Source: Actinoplanes utahensis (GTDB taxonomy: Bacteria; Actinomycetota; Actinomycetes; Mycobacteriales; Micromonosporaceae). From it: 64,000 nucleotides of DNA. How positions within the stretch are numbered: the first letter of the stretch is position 1; every line of letters begins with the position of its first letter. Positions 19,522-28,497 of this stretch are shown here, in pieces. Below the pieces are notes generated by a model. That model was not told the origin of the DNA. It saw only the letters and a list, made by a program, of their open reading frames with translations, and searched no databases. The position numbers were made by a program, and so were the translations under genes. Where the stretch lies: contig NZ_BOMZ01000085.1 of NCBI RefSeq assembly GCF_016862455.1, forward strand, positions 1 to 64,000. Reading direction: 5' to 3'.

Positions 19522-20871
19522 ATGCCCGCGATCGCCGTACCCGCCTTCGCCCTCAGCTGGTGGCTCGCCTGCTATCTGATCGGCCGGGATCCACGGCGTG
19601 CCTCGCTGCGGTGGCCGGCGCTGGCCCTGATGTCGTACGCGCTCGGCGTCGCCGCCTGGACCGTCGCCCCCGCCTCGGCCCCCGCCGAGATCCTGCTCTG
19701 CGTCCCGGCTCTGTGCTGGGCCGGCGCGGTGGTGGCGCTGCTGCCGCTGACCCCGGCCGAACGACGGCCGATCGACCGGGGCGCGCTGACCCTGGGCGCC
19801 CTGTTCCTGATCATGGTGGTCCTGTTGCCGCAGTTCGGCCGTCTGGTGGCGCTGACGCCGCTGGCCGGCGCGCTGGTCCTGATGTGGCGGTCGCGCGCGC
19901 AGGTGGCACCGCGGTCCCTGCCCACCGCTCTCACCGTGATGGCGGTGCTCTACACCGCCGGCCTGGCGCTGCTGCTGGCGCCGGTCGGCGGGACCGCGCC
20001 GGCGGTCGCCGCGATCGGCCTGGACCTGCTGGTCGTCGGCTACCTGATGGCGGTGGCGCACGCCTCCGAGTCCGGGGAGCGGCTGCGGCCGGATCTGCGG
20101 CGGTCGCTGGCCGGCGGGGTCACCGCGCTGGTGCTGCTCGGCGTTCCGGTGGCGGTCACGATGACGCTGGCCGGCGAGCACGACGGGGTGGCGGTCACCC
20201 AGTTCGTGGTCCTGGCGGTGGGCGCCACCGTGGCCGGGACCGGCAACCAGTTGCGCCGCCTGCTGGACCGGCTGGCCCTGCCCGACGACGCGCCGCTGCG
20301 GGCCGACCGGTCCGCGCTGTTCCTGAACGCGGACGCGCTGCTGCGGCGGCGCGAGCACCGGCGGCTGGACAGCATCGGGGAGCCGGAGTTCCTGCGGCTG
20401 ACCCGGCGGGCGCTCAACGACTTCGGCGACCTGAACCGGCTGTCGCGCAGCCCGCTCACCGATCTGCCGGCGGTCGAGCAGCGGCTGGCCGGGCGGGAGG
20501 ACCAGCCGCGGGCGCGGGCCCGGGAGCTGCGGGCGGTGCTGCGCGAGTGCGTGTCCCGGCTGCGCCCGGCCGGGCCGTTCGGGACCACCGACGAGTGGCG
20601 GTACTACAACGTTCTCCAGTTCTGCTGCGTGCTGGGGCTGAACCCGTACGCGCGGCGGCCGAGGACCGACGGCATGAGCCGGGAGGCGCGGCTGGCGGTC
20701 GACTGGTTCCGCCGCTACGTCCCGGAGGACGTGACCAAGCAGTGGCAGCGGGAGGCGGCCATGGTCGTGGCGGAGCGGCTGTGGACCGAGCTGCGCGGCA
20801 GGCATCGGGCGCTCCCCGCGCCGGTGGTTCGTACCGACACGCTGCGTAAAACCACATCAAAACGGATTTAG
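19522..20871 (+). CDS. Multi-pass membrane protein with helical cytoplasmic domain, unknown
   Basis: Protein of 449 residues that I do not recognise. Residues 1-240 hold about seven to eight hydrophobic helices; residues ~250-430 form a soluble, Arg/Glu-rich helical domain containing FLRLTRRALNDFGDLNRLSRSPL and EWRYYNVLQFCCVLGLNPY (read as two pieces of one domain). The start ATG at 19522 lies 8 bases after the DUF4126 stop. The FtsK-like ATPase begins 37 bases downstream, so a role in the same membrane assembly is plausible but unproven. Confidence 0.7.
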   Translation: MPAIAVPAFALSWWLACYLIGRDPRRASLRWPALALMSYALGVAAWTVAPASAPAEILLCVPALCWAGAVVALLPLTPAERRPIDRGALTLGALFLIMVVLLPQFGRLVALTPLAGALVLMWRSRAQVAPRSLPTALTVMAVLYTAGLALLLAPVGGTAPAVAAIGLDLLVVGYLMAVAHASESGERLRPDLRRSLAGGVTALVLLGVPVAVTMTLAGEHDGVAVTQFVVLAVGATVAGTGNQLRRLLDRLALPDDAPLRADRSALFLNADALLRRREHRRLDSIGEPEFLRLTRRALNDFGDLNRLSRSPLTDLPAVEQRLAGREDQPRARARELRAVLRECVSRLRPAGPFGTTDEWRYYNVLQFCCVLGLNPYARRPRTDGMSREARLAVDWFRRYVPEDVTKQWQREAAMVVAERLWTELRGRHRALPAPVVRTDTLRKTTSKRI

Positions 20872-20908
20872 TGGCTAATATCCCCGAGCATGGACGCCGG
20901 GGTAACGC

Positions 20909-23641
20909 GTGGGTAGCCACCGCAACGCGCTGGTCGCCGCGATCCGGCAGGAGCTCGCCGAGGCACGGGGCACCGCCCGCGCGGTGCTCGCCGCCGCCGA
21001 GTCGGCCCGCGGTGAAGCACAGAACCGCCGGCGGCTGGTGCGCGACGCCTACGCGACGTGCCTGAACCAACTGGCCGCCGCCCGTGACTCGGCCCGCCAG
21101 GACATTCAGAAGCGGTACCACGGCGAGGCCGCCCGGCTCGCCGGCCACCTGCGCGGGCTGGCCACGGTCAGCGCCTCCGGGGCGGCCGGGGCCCCGTGGC
21201 GGCTGTGGGCGCCCAGCGAGCCGGAACCCGGCCACGCGCCCGGGCTGGTCCGGATCGGCACCATCGGCTTCGGCGGCAGCACCCCGCTGCCCGGCCTGAT
21301 CCCGCTGCTCGACGTCGCCCACCTGCACCTGACCGGACCCGCCGCCACCCTCGACGAGCTGATCAGCGGCGTGCTGCTGCGGACCCTGGGCAGCACCCGG
21401 CCCGGCGAGGTGGAACTGACCGTCTACGACCCGGAACGGCTGGGCGAGACGCTCGGGGCGTTCGCGCCGCTCGGCACCCGGTTCGTCCCGCCCGGCGGGT
21501 TCGGGGAGCTGATCGGCGAGCTGGCCGAGTACGACCGCCCCGCCGAGGACCTGTGGCGGGTCGTCGTCCTACTCGCCGACGAGGCCACCACGCTGGGGAT
21601 GACCCGGGCGCAGCGGGCCCAGCTCGACCGGATCACCCGCAGCGGGGTGAGCCGCGGCGTGCACCTGGTGGTCCGCGGGCTGGAGCTGCCCGACCACCCG
21701 ACGGTGGAGCGGCTGACCGTCCGCGAGCGGGTCGCGGTCTGCTCGTCGCTGGGCACCCTCAGCATCCAGCTGGACCCGCCGCCGGCCACCGAGCAGATCA
21801 CCGCGTTCTGCCGGGACGTCGCACTCCGGCTGCGGCAGGGCCCGCCGCCGGCCCGGCTCGCCGACCTGGAACCGGAACGGCAGTGGGCCGAGTCCGCCCG
21901 GTACGGCCTGATCGCCCCGATCGGCGACAGCACCGACGGCAACCTGGTCGAGGTCCCGCTCGGCGACGAGCCCGGACACGCCCTGATCAGCGGTCCGCCC
22001 GGCTCCGGCAAGACCAACCTGCTCTACACCTGGCTGGCCACCCTGACCACCCGGTACGGCCCCGGCGAACTGGCCCTCTACCTGCTCGACTTCAAGGACG
22101 GCGAGTCGTTCGCCCGGTACGCGCCGGGCCCCCGCGACCCGAGCTGGCTCCCGCAGGTCCGGCTGGCCGGCATCGGCGTCAAGGACGACCGGGAGTTCGG
22201 CCTGGCCGTGCTGCGACACCTCGGCGAAGAACTGCGCACCCGGGCGGCGGGCCGGCACGACCCCGGCGAACGGCCCCGGATCGTCGCCGTCCTCGACGAG
22301 TTCCAGGTGCTGCTGGACGGCCGGGACACGATCGCCGACGAGGCGTTCACCCTGCTCGAGGACCTGGCCCGGCGCGGCTGCGAACACGGCGTGCACCTGA
22401 TCCTGGTCACCGGGGATCAGGCCGGGATCCAGACGCTGCAGGGCCGGCCGGCGCTGATCGGCCGGTTCACCCTGCGGATCGCCCTCCCCAACGCCCGCCG
22501 GGTGCTGGCCGGCGACAACCTGGCCGCCTCGGTCATCCCCCGCCACCACGCGGTCGTCAACGCCGAGTCGGGACTGTCCGGCGCCAACCGGATCGTTCGC
22601 CTGCCGGACGCCGGGGACCGCACCGCCTGGGGCGCCACCCAACGCCGGCTCTGGCGGGCCCGGCCGATCGGCTGCGAGGAGCCGCGGGTCTTCGACGGGA
22701 GCGCGGTGCCGCGGCTGCCGTCGGCGTACCGGCCGTCGGGCCGGGTGCCGTCCACCGACGCCCCGGTCGGCTCGTCGCCGGGCGCGGTCCTCGGCGAGCG
22801 GATCGACGTGTCGGCCCAGCCGGCCCGGCTGCGACTGGGCCGGATGCCGGGCCGCAACCTGGCGGTCATCGGCGGCCGAACCGAAAGCGCCCCCGCCGAC
22901 AGCACCCGAGCCGGCAACGGCCGAGCAGACAGCACCCGCGTCGGTAACGGCCGAGCAGACAGCACCCGAGCCGGCAACGGCCGAGCAGACACCGCCCGCT
23001 CCGGCAACGGCCGGCCCGGAAGCGGCCGGCCCGGAAGCGGCCATCCTGACGGGCGCCCCGGTGACGGCCCACCCGGTGACGGCCGGCCCGGTGACGGCCG
23101 CTCCGGGAGTGACCGCGCCGACGAGGCCTGTGACGTGCTGGCCGCGGCCGCTCTCTCGCTGGCCGCGCAGGGCCCGGCGCACTTCAGCATCATCTGCCTG
23201 GAGCCGTCCGCCGAACGCGCCGCCGCCCGCCTGGTCGCCGAGCTCCCGGCCGCCGACTGGTACGACGCCTCCGACGTCCACTTCGAGCCGCCCGCGTCGA
23301 CGATCCCCCACTACCTGATCGGTTACGGACTCGACGCGGCAGGCCCGCGGCACCGCCCGGCCCTGCGCGCGCTGCTCACCGACGGCCCCGAACGGCGCGT
23401 CCACGTGCTCGGCTGGTGGCGGTCGGTGTCCCGGCTGCGCGACGACCTGGCCGGCGTCCTCGACCCGATCGGCGCCTGGGTCGCCCTGGACGTGCACGGT
23501 TCCGAACTGTCGCCGCTCTATCCCCAGCCGGGCGGCCCACTCTGGCGCCCCCGGCCGCGCCGCGCCCTCTTCTTCGACCGCTCGGTGCACCGCACACCCG
23601 AGGTGATCATCCCCTACGAGGTGAACAGTGACCACACGTGA
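20909..23641 (+). CDS. FtsK/SpoIIIE-like ATPase with N-terminal coiled coil
   Basis: Soluble protein of 910 residues. Residues 1-85 are an Ala/Arg-rich coiled coil; ~95-340 a mixed alpha/beta region; ~355-560 an FtsK/HerA P-loop domain with Walker A GPPGSGKT (~362-369) and Walker B RIVAVLDEFQVLL (~457). Residues ~660-735 are a Gly/Asn/Arg/Asp repeat linker (NGRADSTRAG decapeptides), and ~740-910 a second alpha/beta domain without a clear Walker A. It lacks the four-helix membrane anchor and gamma DNA-reading domain of true FtsK. GTG 20909 starts the coiled coil. It resembles the ATPases of secretion or conjugation machines more than the divisome; substrate unknown. Confidence 0.8.
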   Translation: MGSHRNALVAAIRQELAEARGTARAVLAAAESARGEAQNRRRLVRDAYATCLNQLAAARDSARQDIQKRYHGEAARLAGHLRGLATVSASGAAGAPWRLWAPSEPEPGHAPGLVRIGTIGFGGSTPLPGLIPLLDVAHLHLTGPAATLDELISGVLLRTLGSTRPGEVELTVYDPERLGETLGAFAPLGTRFVPPGGFGELIGELAEYDRPAEDLWRVVVLLADEATTLGMTRAQRAQLDRITRSGVSRGVHLVVRGLELPDHPTVERLTVRERVAVCSSLGTLSIQLDPPPATEQITAFCRDVALRLRQGPPPARLADLEPERQWAESARYGLIAPIGDSTDGNLVEVPLGDEPGHALISGPPGSGKTNLLYTWLATLTTRYGPGELALYLLDFKDGESFARYAPGPRDPSWLPQVRLAGIGVKDDREFGLAVLRHLGEELRTRAAGRHDPGERPRIVAVLDEFQVLLDGRDTIADEAFTLLEDLARRGCEHGVHLILVTGDQAGIQTLQGRPALIGRFTLRIALPNARRVLAGDNLAASVIPRHHAVVNAESGLSGANRIVRLPDAGDRTAWGATQRRLWRARPIGCEEPRVFDGSAVPRLPSAYRPSGRVPSTDAPVGSSPGAVLGERIDVSAQPARLRLGRMPGRNLAVIGGRTESAPADSTRAGNGRADSTRVGNGRADSTRAGNGRADTARSGNGRPGSGRPGSGHPDGRPGDGPPGDGRPGDGRSGSDRADEACDVLAAAALSLAAQGPAHFSIICLEPSAERAAARLVAELPAADWYDASDVHFEPPASTIPHYLIGYGLDAAGPRHRPALRALLTDGPERRVHVLGWWRSVSRLRDDLAGVLDPIGAWVALDVHGSELSPLYPQPGGPLWRPRPRRALFFDRSVHRTPEVIIPYEVNSDHT

Positions 23642-23652
23642 GAGGCCAACCG

Positions 23653-24408
23653 ATGACCATGCGTGACCGCCAGCCGCTCGGCCGCGACTACCAGCTCATG
23701 GTGAGCGCCCTCGCCGACGTGACCCGCCGCCGCGATGCCGAACTCGAGAACGCCGAACAGGCCTACCATGACAGCGCCGCCCGCGCCGCCGGCGAACTGG
23801 CCCGCGCGGAGAGCGACGCCCTCGCCGCCGACCGCTGGGCCGGGGCCGCCGCCGCCCAGGTCCTGGACGTCGACCGAGAGGCCGCCCGCCTGTGGGAACA
23901 GCTGCGCCGCGCTCGTGGCCTGCGGGTCCGCGCGCTCGGCGAGCTGCCCGAACCGGCTTCCGTCGAAGCCATGCCCCGGGTCGCCCTGCAACGCCGCCCG
24001 GAACCCGGCGAGGACGTCGTCGCCCCCGGCCGTCAGTCCCCGCGGGTGCTGCTGTCCCGCGCCGCCGACCGGATCGACGTCACCGTCCACCCCGCCGGCA
24101 ACGGGCGGCTCCCCCGGTGGGCTCTCCCGCTACTACCCCTGATCGGCGCGCTGACCGCCGCGCTGACCGGCCTGGTCGCGGCCGGCCTCGTCACGGTCGG
24201 TGACACCGCGCCGTGGGGCGGGAGCCTTCTGCGCGGCCTCGGCTGGCTCACCTTCGTCGTCGCGCCGTCCGCGGGCGTCCCGGTCGCCGGCTATCTCACC
24301 CACGCCCGGCTGCACGCCCGCATGGAGATCGGCGGCATCGGCCTGACCCTGCTCGGCGGCATGCTCGCCGCCACCGCCCTCTCCCTGACCTTCGCCGCCA
24401 CCCGCTGA
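23653..24408 (+). CDS. Coiled-coil protein with C-terminal membrane hairpin, unknown
   Basis: Protein of about 251 residues. Residues 1-100 form an Ala/Glu/Arg coiled coil similar in character to the N-terminus of the ATPase upstream; two or three hydrophobic segments follow (~155-180, ~190-215, ~225-250). ATG 23653 is preferred because GAGAGG sits 6 bases upstream; a GTG at 23638 would give a GTGA overlap with the ATPase stop. Either way the two are cotranscribed. It probably anchors the soluble ATPase to the membrane, an inference from topology and coupling. Confidence 0.7.
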   Translation: MTMRDRQPLGRDYQLMVSALADVTRRRDAELENAEQAYHDSAARAAGELARAESDALAADRWAGAAAAQVLDVDREAARLWEQLRRARGLRVRALGELPEPASVEAMPRVALQRRPEPGEDVVAPGRQSPRVLLSRAADRIDVTVHPAGNGRLPRWALPLLPLIGALTAALTGLVAAGLVTVGDTAPWGGSLLRGLGWLTFVVAPSAGVPVAGYLTHARLHARMEIGGIGLTLLGGMLAATALSLTFAATR

Positions 24409-24451
24409 TCACTTCCGGCCGCCTACCAGCCCAACCCCAACGTCAATCCCG

Positions 24452-24640
24452 CACGCTCCGCGGGGCTTCCGCCCAACGAGCCGCACCCACACGCTCCGCG
24501 AGACTTCTACGCAGACCACCCGGACCCGCACGCTCCGCGAGACTTCCGCGCATACCGGCCGGACCCACGCGCTCCGCGAGGCTTCTGCGCATACCGGCCG
24601 GGCCCACACGCTCCGCGGGGCTTCTGCGCAGACCTTTCGC
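24452..24640. repeat. Tandem array of five 39-bp units
   Basis: Units start at 24452, 24491, 24530, 24569 and 24608, exactly 39 bases apart, each beginning CGCTCCGCG and carrying a variable GGCTTCTGCGCA-like part. It runs straight into dispersed repeat copy B. The unit is 13 codons, so open frames persist by chance; the region 24409-25165 (757 bp) has no gene I can support. Confidence 0.85.
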
Positions 24641-24799
24641 TGGTACGGGCCACGCGACGTCCCGTACCCCGCGGTGGCTGCGGCAGGCGTTCCCTGACGA
24701 CCGTCCCCCGGTGCCACCCATGCATGTCCCGCACGGTCACCCCCGGCTGGTTGTCACGGCTGTCTCAGCGCGGTCGAGACAGCCGTGACAACCAGCCGG
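24640..24799 (+). repeat. Dispersed intergenic repeat, copy B, ending in a 24-bp perfect hairpin
   Basis: The core 24640-24744 matches copies A and C (GGTACGGGCCAC, GCGGCAGGCGT, CCGGTGCCAC, CATGCATG). It ends in a perfect inverted repeat: 24 bases at 24743-24766, a 9-base loop, and their exact complement at 24776-24799. Arm sequence (CTGGTTGTCACGGCTGTCTC) is shared with copy A. No U-run follows, so it is more than a simple terminator. Confidence 0.8.
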
Positions 24800-25002
24800 A
24801 CAGGACTCACGCACCGCCGGCACCCGCGCATGCAACGGCCACGTCACGCCACCCAGGGTCTCGGCGGCCGGCTGACCGCGATCGGCGCCGGCGAAAGCCG
24901 CCGGAGGCGGGGTACGGCCGCTGTGCGGTTGTGGGAGTTGTGGCACGTACCGAAGAAGGGGTCTTCCGGGCGTCGCAAAGCGCGACCCGGCACCTTCCGC
25001 CG

Positions 25003-25160
25003 GAAGCCATGGAGAAACCCGATCCCGGACCGGGAGCCGGAAGCGGCGCAGAAGCCGGGCCCGGACCGGCAGGCAGAGGCCACGGAGAAGCCGGACCCGG
25101 GCCAGCAGGCGAAAGCCGTGGCCGAACCCGGGCAGGGAGGCGGAAGCCGTGCCCGGGCCG
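25003..25160. repeat. Degenerate tandem repeat downstream of the hydroxyacyl-CoA dehydrogenase gene
   Basis: Imperfect units of about 36-40 bases built on GGAGAAGCCGGACCCGGGCC and GGAAGCC run up to the stop codon of the minus-strand dehydrogenase gene. Boundaries are unclear. I see nothing coding in 24800-25002. Confidence 0.45.
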
Positions 25161-25165
25161 GGGGA

Positions 25166-26014
25166 TCAGTAGGAGTAGAAGCCCTTGCCGGTCTTGCGGC
25201 CGAGGTCGCCGGCGGTGACCATGCGCTGGAGCAGCTCCGGCGGGAAGAACTTCTCGTCGGCGGTGTCACGGTAGATGTTGCTCGCCGCGTTGAGCATCAC
25301 GTCGAGGCCGGTGAGGTCGACGGTGGCCAGCGGGCCCATGGCGTGGCCGAAGCCCAGTTTCATCACGGTGTCCAGGTCGGCGGCGGAGACCACGCCCGTC
25401 TCGACCAGCTTGATCGCCTCGACGAGGATCGCGGAGAAGAGGCGGTTGGAGACGAAGCCGGCGACGTCCCGCTTGACCTCGACGCAGGTCTTGCCGACCT
25501 CCTCGGCGTAGTTGCGGGCGGCCGCGAGGGTCTCGTCCGACGTCTGGTAGCCCCGGACCAGCTCGACCAGCTTCATCATCGGGACCGGCGAGAAGAAGTG
25601 GATGCCGACGACCGACTCGGGACGGCTGGTGACCGTGGCGATCTGGGTGATCGGGATGGCGGAGGTGTTGGTGCCGAGGACCGCGCCCGCCTTGCAGATC
25701 TTGTCGAGGGCCCGGAAGACCTCGTGCTTGGCCTCCACCTTCTCGTAGATCGCCTCGACCACCACGTCGGCGTCAGCGGCCGCGTCCAGGTCGGTGGTGG
25801 TGGTGATCCGGGCGAGGGTGGCCTCGACGTCCGACTCGGCGATCTTGCCCTTGGCCGCGAACCGGCTCAGCGAGTCCCGGATCGCGGAGATGCCGCGGTT
25901 GAGCGAGGCGTCGTCGACGTCCCGGATGGTGACCTGCCAGCCTGCCTGCGCCGAGACCTGGGCGATGCCGGAGCCCATCAAACCGGAACCGATGACCGCG
26001 AGGCGACCTGCCAT
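25166..26014 (-). CDS. 3-hydroxybutyryl-CoA / 3-hydroxyacyl-CoA dehydrogenase
   Basis: NAD-dependent enzyme of 282 residues. The dinucleotide motif GSGLMGSGIA lies at residues 9-18; HFFSPVPMMKLVELV carries the catalytic His and the C-terminal dimer domain starts after DVAGFVSNRL. It oxidises 3-hydroxybutyryl-CoA to acetoacetyl-CoA or the reverse. ATG 26014 follows GAAGGAG at 7 bases; the ten codons upstream lack a site. Single gene, flanked on its 3' side by degenerate repeats. Together with the thiolase at 6544-7734 it fits a C4-CoA route that could join the isobutyryl-CoA mutase. Confidence 0.92.
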   Translation of the reverse strand: MAGRLAVIGSGLMGSGIAQVSAQAGWQVTIRDVDDASLNRGISAIRDSLSRFAAKGKIAESDVEATLARITTTTDLDAAADADVVVEAIYEKVEAKHEVFRALDKICKAGAVLGTNTSAIPITQIATVTSRPESVVGIHFFSPVPMMKLVELVRGYQTSDETLAAARNYAEEVGKTCVEVKRDVAGFVSNRLFSAILVEAIKLVETGVVSAADLDTVMKLGFGHAMGPLATVDLTGLDVMLNAASNIYRDTADEKFFPPELLQRMVTAGDLGRKTGKGFYSY

Positions 26015-26136
26015 GCTGCACTCCTTCGTCGGAAGCTTTCTCACACCCTAACGGGGCTACTTAACGGAGATTCAGCACGGCTCCCGATCAGGGCGAATCC
26101 ACAGAAAGCACGGGCTCGCGGTGCCAGACTGTGCCC

Positions 26137-26475
26137 ATGGCCACAAGCGACGGCTGGTACCTCATCGGACCGCTGATCGCCGTCGGTCTGGTCGGCTTCC
26201 TCGGCGCCGTCTTCTGGCGCATGGGCCTGCAACCCACCGCCCCGGACCGGGACCTCGCGTCCGACGGTCTGGGGATCTTCGGCGAGCGGGACGATTACGG
26301 CCTGCTCTGGCCGGCCGCCGTCACCGACGGGCCGGAGGTGGCCGACGAGATCCGGCGACTGCTGTCGGAGGCGGGGATCCGCGCCACCACGGCGACCCGG
26401 CGCGACGGCCGGGTCAGCGTGCTGGTCTTCTGCGAGCAGGTGGAAGAGGCACGCCGCCTGGTCGCGTCCTTCTGA
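26137..26475 (+). CDS. Small single-pass membrane protein, unknown
   Basis: Protein of 112 residues: one membrane helix at ~8-29 (LIGPLIAVGLVGFLGAVFW), then an acidic soluble domain ending VSVLVFCEQVEEARRLVASF. The C-terminal half looks like a short ferredoxin-like DUF2007-type domain, a weak impression. ATG 26137 is preferred over the GTG two codons earlier. Divergent from the dehydrogenase gene and convergent with murA. Confidence 0.7.
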   Translation: MATSDGWYLIGPLIAVGLVGFLGAVFWRMGLQPTAPDRDLASDGLGIFGERDDYGLLWPAAVTDGPEVADEIRRLLSEAGIRATTATRRDGRVSVLVFCEQVEEARRLVASF

Positions 26476-26512
26476 GGGACCCGCGCCCGCGACCGGCGCA
26501 CCTGACGGTGGG

Positions 26513-27802
26513 CTAGAAGTCGAACGTGGGCTCCGGGACGTCGGTCCGCTCCACCTCGACGCCCAGCTTCGTCAGGTCGGCGACGAAGTCCGGGTAGCCG
26601 CGGTCGATGTGGTGCACCTCGCCCACCTCGGTCACCCCGTCGGCGCAGAGCCCGGCGACGACCAGGCCGGCGCCGGCCCGGATGTCGGTGGCCCGTACCG
26701 GGGCGCCGGAGAGCCGCTCCCGGCCGTTGATCGCGGCGTGGTGACCGTCGGTCCGGATGTCGGCGCCCAGCCGCACCATCTCGTTCACGAACATGAACCG
26801 GCCGTCGAAGATGTTCTCGGTGATCAGCGAGGAGCCCTCGGCGACCGCGGCCAGTCCCAGCGCCATCGGCAGCAGGTCGGTGGCGAACCCGGGGTAGGGC
26901 AGCGTCACGATGTCCACCCCGCGCGGCCGCTCCGCCATCCGCACCCGGAACCGGTTGTCGCCCGGCTCGACCGTCGCACCGGCGGTGACCAGCTTGTCCA
27001 GCGCGATGTCCAGGAACTCCGGCCGCACGCCGTGCACGGTCACGTCGCCACGGGTCATCACCGACGCGAACGCCCAGGTGCCGCCGACGATCCGGTCACC
27101 GACCGTGGTGTGCCGCACCGGCTTGAGCGGCCCGTCGACGCCCTCGATGATCAGCGTCGAGGTGCCGGCGCCCTCGATCCGGGCGCCCATCGCGTTGAGC
27201 ATCTCGCAGATGTCGACGATCTCCGGCTCCCGGGCCGCGTTGTCGATCTCCGTGACGCCCTTGGCCAGCACCGCCGCCATCAGGATGTTCTCGGTGGCGC
27301 CGACGCTGGGGAAGTCCAGCCAGATCTTCGCGCCGCGCAGGCCGCCCGGCGCCGACGCGATCACGAAACCGTGCTCGCCGGAGATCTCCGCGCCCATCCG
27401 GGCCAGCCCGGCGACGTGCATGTCCAGCCCGCGGGAACCGATCATGTCGCCGCCCGGCAGCGCCACCCGCACATAACCCCGGCGGGCCAGCAGCGGGCCG
27501 AGCACGCAGATCGACGCGCGCAGCCGGCGGACCAGGTCGTAGTCGGCCTCGCTGCCCGGCTCGGCCGGCACGTCGATGATCGCCTCGGTGCCCTGGAGCG
27601 CCACGTCGCAGCCGAGCCGGCGGAGCACCTCGGCCATGATGGCTATGTCGGTGATCCGGGGAACGTTCGCCACCACGCTGCGGCCCTCGGCCAGCAACGC
27701 GACGGCCATCAGCTTGAGCGCCGAGTTCTTCGCGCCGCCCACGTGCACGTCGCCGGCGAGGCGGGCCCCGCCCTTCACCCTGATCACATCCACGCGGGCC
27801 AT
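26513..27802 (-). CDS. murA: UDP-N-acetylglucosamine 1-carboxyvinyltransferase MurA (Asp active site)
   Basis: First committed enzyme of peptidoglycan synthesis, 429 residues, transferring enolpyruvate from PEP to UDP-GlcNAc. Conserved GGAKNSALK near the N-terminus (Lys25) and two EPSP-synthase-like domains. The active-site loop reads [15 protein letters not shown] with Asp119 where E. coli has Cys115, the same change as in M. tuberculosis MurA, which makes the enzyme insensitive to fosfomycin. ATG 27802 begins the family N-terminus; the frame continues upstream without meaning. It is divergent from the cobalamin adenosyltransferase 42 bases away, as in mycobacteria. Confidence 0.96.
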   Translation of the reverse strand: MARVDVIRVKGGARLAGDVHVGGAKNSALKLMAVALLAEGRSVVANVPRITDIAIMAEVLRRLGCDVALQGTEAIIDVPAEPGSEADYDLVRRLRASICVLGPLLARRGYVRVALPGGDMIGSRGLDMHVAGLARMGAEISGEHGFVIASAPGGLRGAKIWLDFPSVGATENILMAAVLAKGVTEIDNAAREPEIVDICEMLNAMGARIEGAGTSTLIIEGVDGPLKPVRHTTVGDRIVGGTWAFASVMTRGDVTVHGVRPEFLDIALDKLVTAGATVEPGDNRFRVRMAERPRGVDIVTLPYPGFATDLLPMALGLAAVAEGSSLITENIFDGRFMFVNEMVRLGADIRTDGHHAAINGRERLSGAPVRATDIRAGAGLVVAGLCADGVTEVGEVHHIDRGYPDFVADLTKLGVEVERTDVPEPTFDF

Positions 27803-27844
27803 CGTAGGAGCCGTGCCCCACCCGCGCCTCGTAGGGTGGGCGGC

Positions 27845-28423
27845 ATGGCTGTGCATCTCACCCGTATCTACACCCGGGCCGGCGACGCCGGCCAGACCCG
27901 GCTGGTCAACAACGAGGTGGCGGCGAAGACCGCGCCACGGATCGCCGCTTACGCGGACACCGACGAGTGCAACGCGGCGCTGGGTGCGGCGCTCGCGCTG
28001 GGCGAGCTTCCCGAGGAGGTACGAACGGTGCTCGCCGCCATCCAGAACGACCTCTTCGACCTCGGCGCCGATCTGGGGAACCCGGTGACCGACGACCCGC
28101 CGTACCCCCCGCTGCGGATCACCGAGGCCTACGTGACCCGCCTCGAGGGCTGGTGCGACGAGTTCAACGAACGGCTCACCCCGCTGGACAGTTTCATCCT
28201 GCCGGGCGGCACCCCCGGCGCGGCTCTGCTGCACGTGGCCCGGACCGTCGCCCGGCGCGCCGAGCGCACCGCCTGGGCCCTCTACGAGCAGGAGCCGGAC
28301 CGCACCGGCGTGCTGCCCCTGAAGTACCTCAACCGCCTCTCCGACCTGCTCTTCATCCTCTCCCGCGTCGCCAACCCGGGCGGCGACGTGAAGTGGGTCC
28401 CCGGCGGCGACTCCGCCCGTTAG
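27845..28423 (+). CDS. ATP:cob(I)alamin adenosyltransferase (PduO type)
   Basis: Protein of 192 residues making adenosylcobalamin. The N-terminal ATP-binding motif [12 protein letters not shown] and the later [23 protein letters not shown] and [10 protein letters not shown] segments are diagnostic of the PduO family. It can supply the coenzyme for IcmA encoded at 3305-4978, with MeaB as delivery partner. The terminator at 28431-28487 separates it from the convergent PhzF-like gene. Confidence 0.95.
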   Translation: MAVHLTRIYTRAGDAGQTRLVNNEVAAKTAPRIAAYADTDECNAALGAALALGELPEEVRTVLAAIQNDLFDLGADLGNPVTDDPPYPPLRITEAYVTRLEGWCDEFNERLTPLDSFILPGGTPGAALLHVARTVARRAERTAWALYEQEPDRTGVLPLKYLNRLSDLLFILSRVANPGGDVKWVPGGDSAR

Positions 28424-28430
28424 CCGCACG

Positions 28431-28487
28431 CCGGCCGGTTCTCGGTGCTGTCGCACGGGCGTGGAGACAGCACGGCGAGCCGGCCGG
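28431..28487. terminator. Bidirectional hairpin between convergent genes
   Basis: CCGGCCGG...GTGCTGTC pairs with GACAGCAC...CCGGCCGG, about 17 of 22 positions paired, between the adenosyltransferase stop and the PhzF-like stop. Confidence 0.65.
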
Positions 28488-28497
28488 GGTCCCCGGG

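Noticed and set aside
24409-24717. Minus-strand frame of 13-residue repeats (VCAEASRS type) over the 39-bp array
   Set aside because: Frame openness follows from the repeat length being a multiple of three; no ribosome site, and the part shared with other repeat copies is not frame-conserved.
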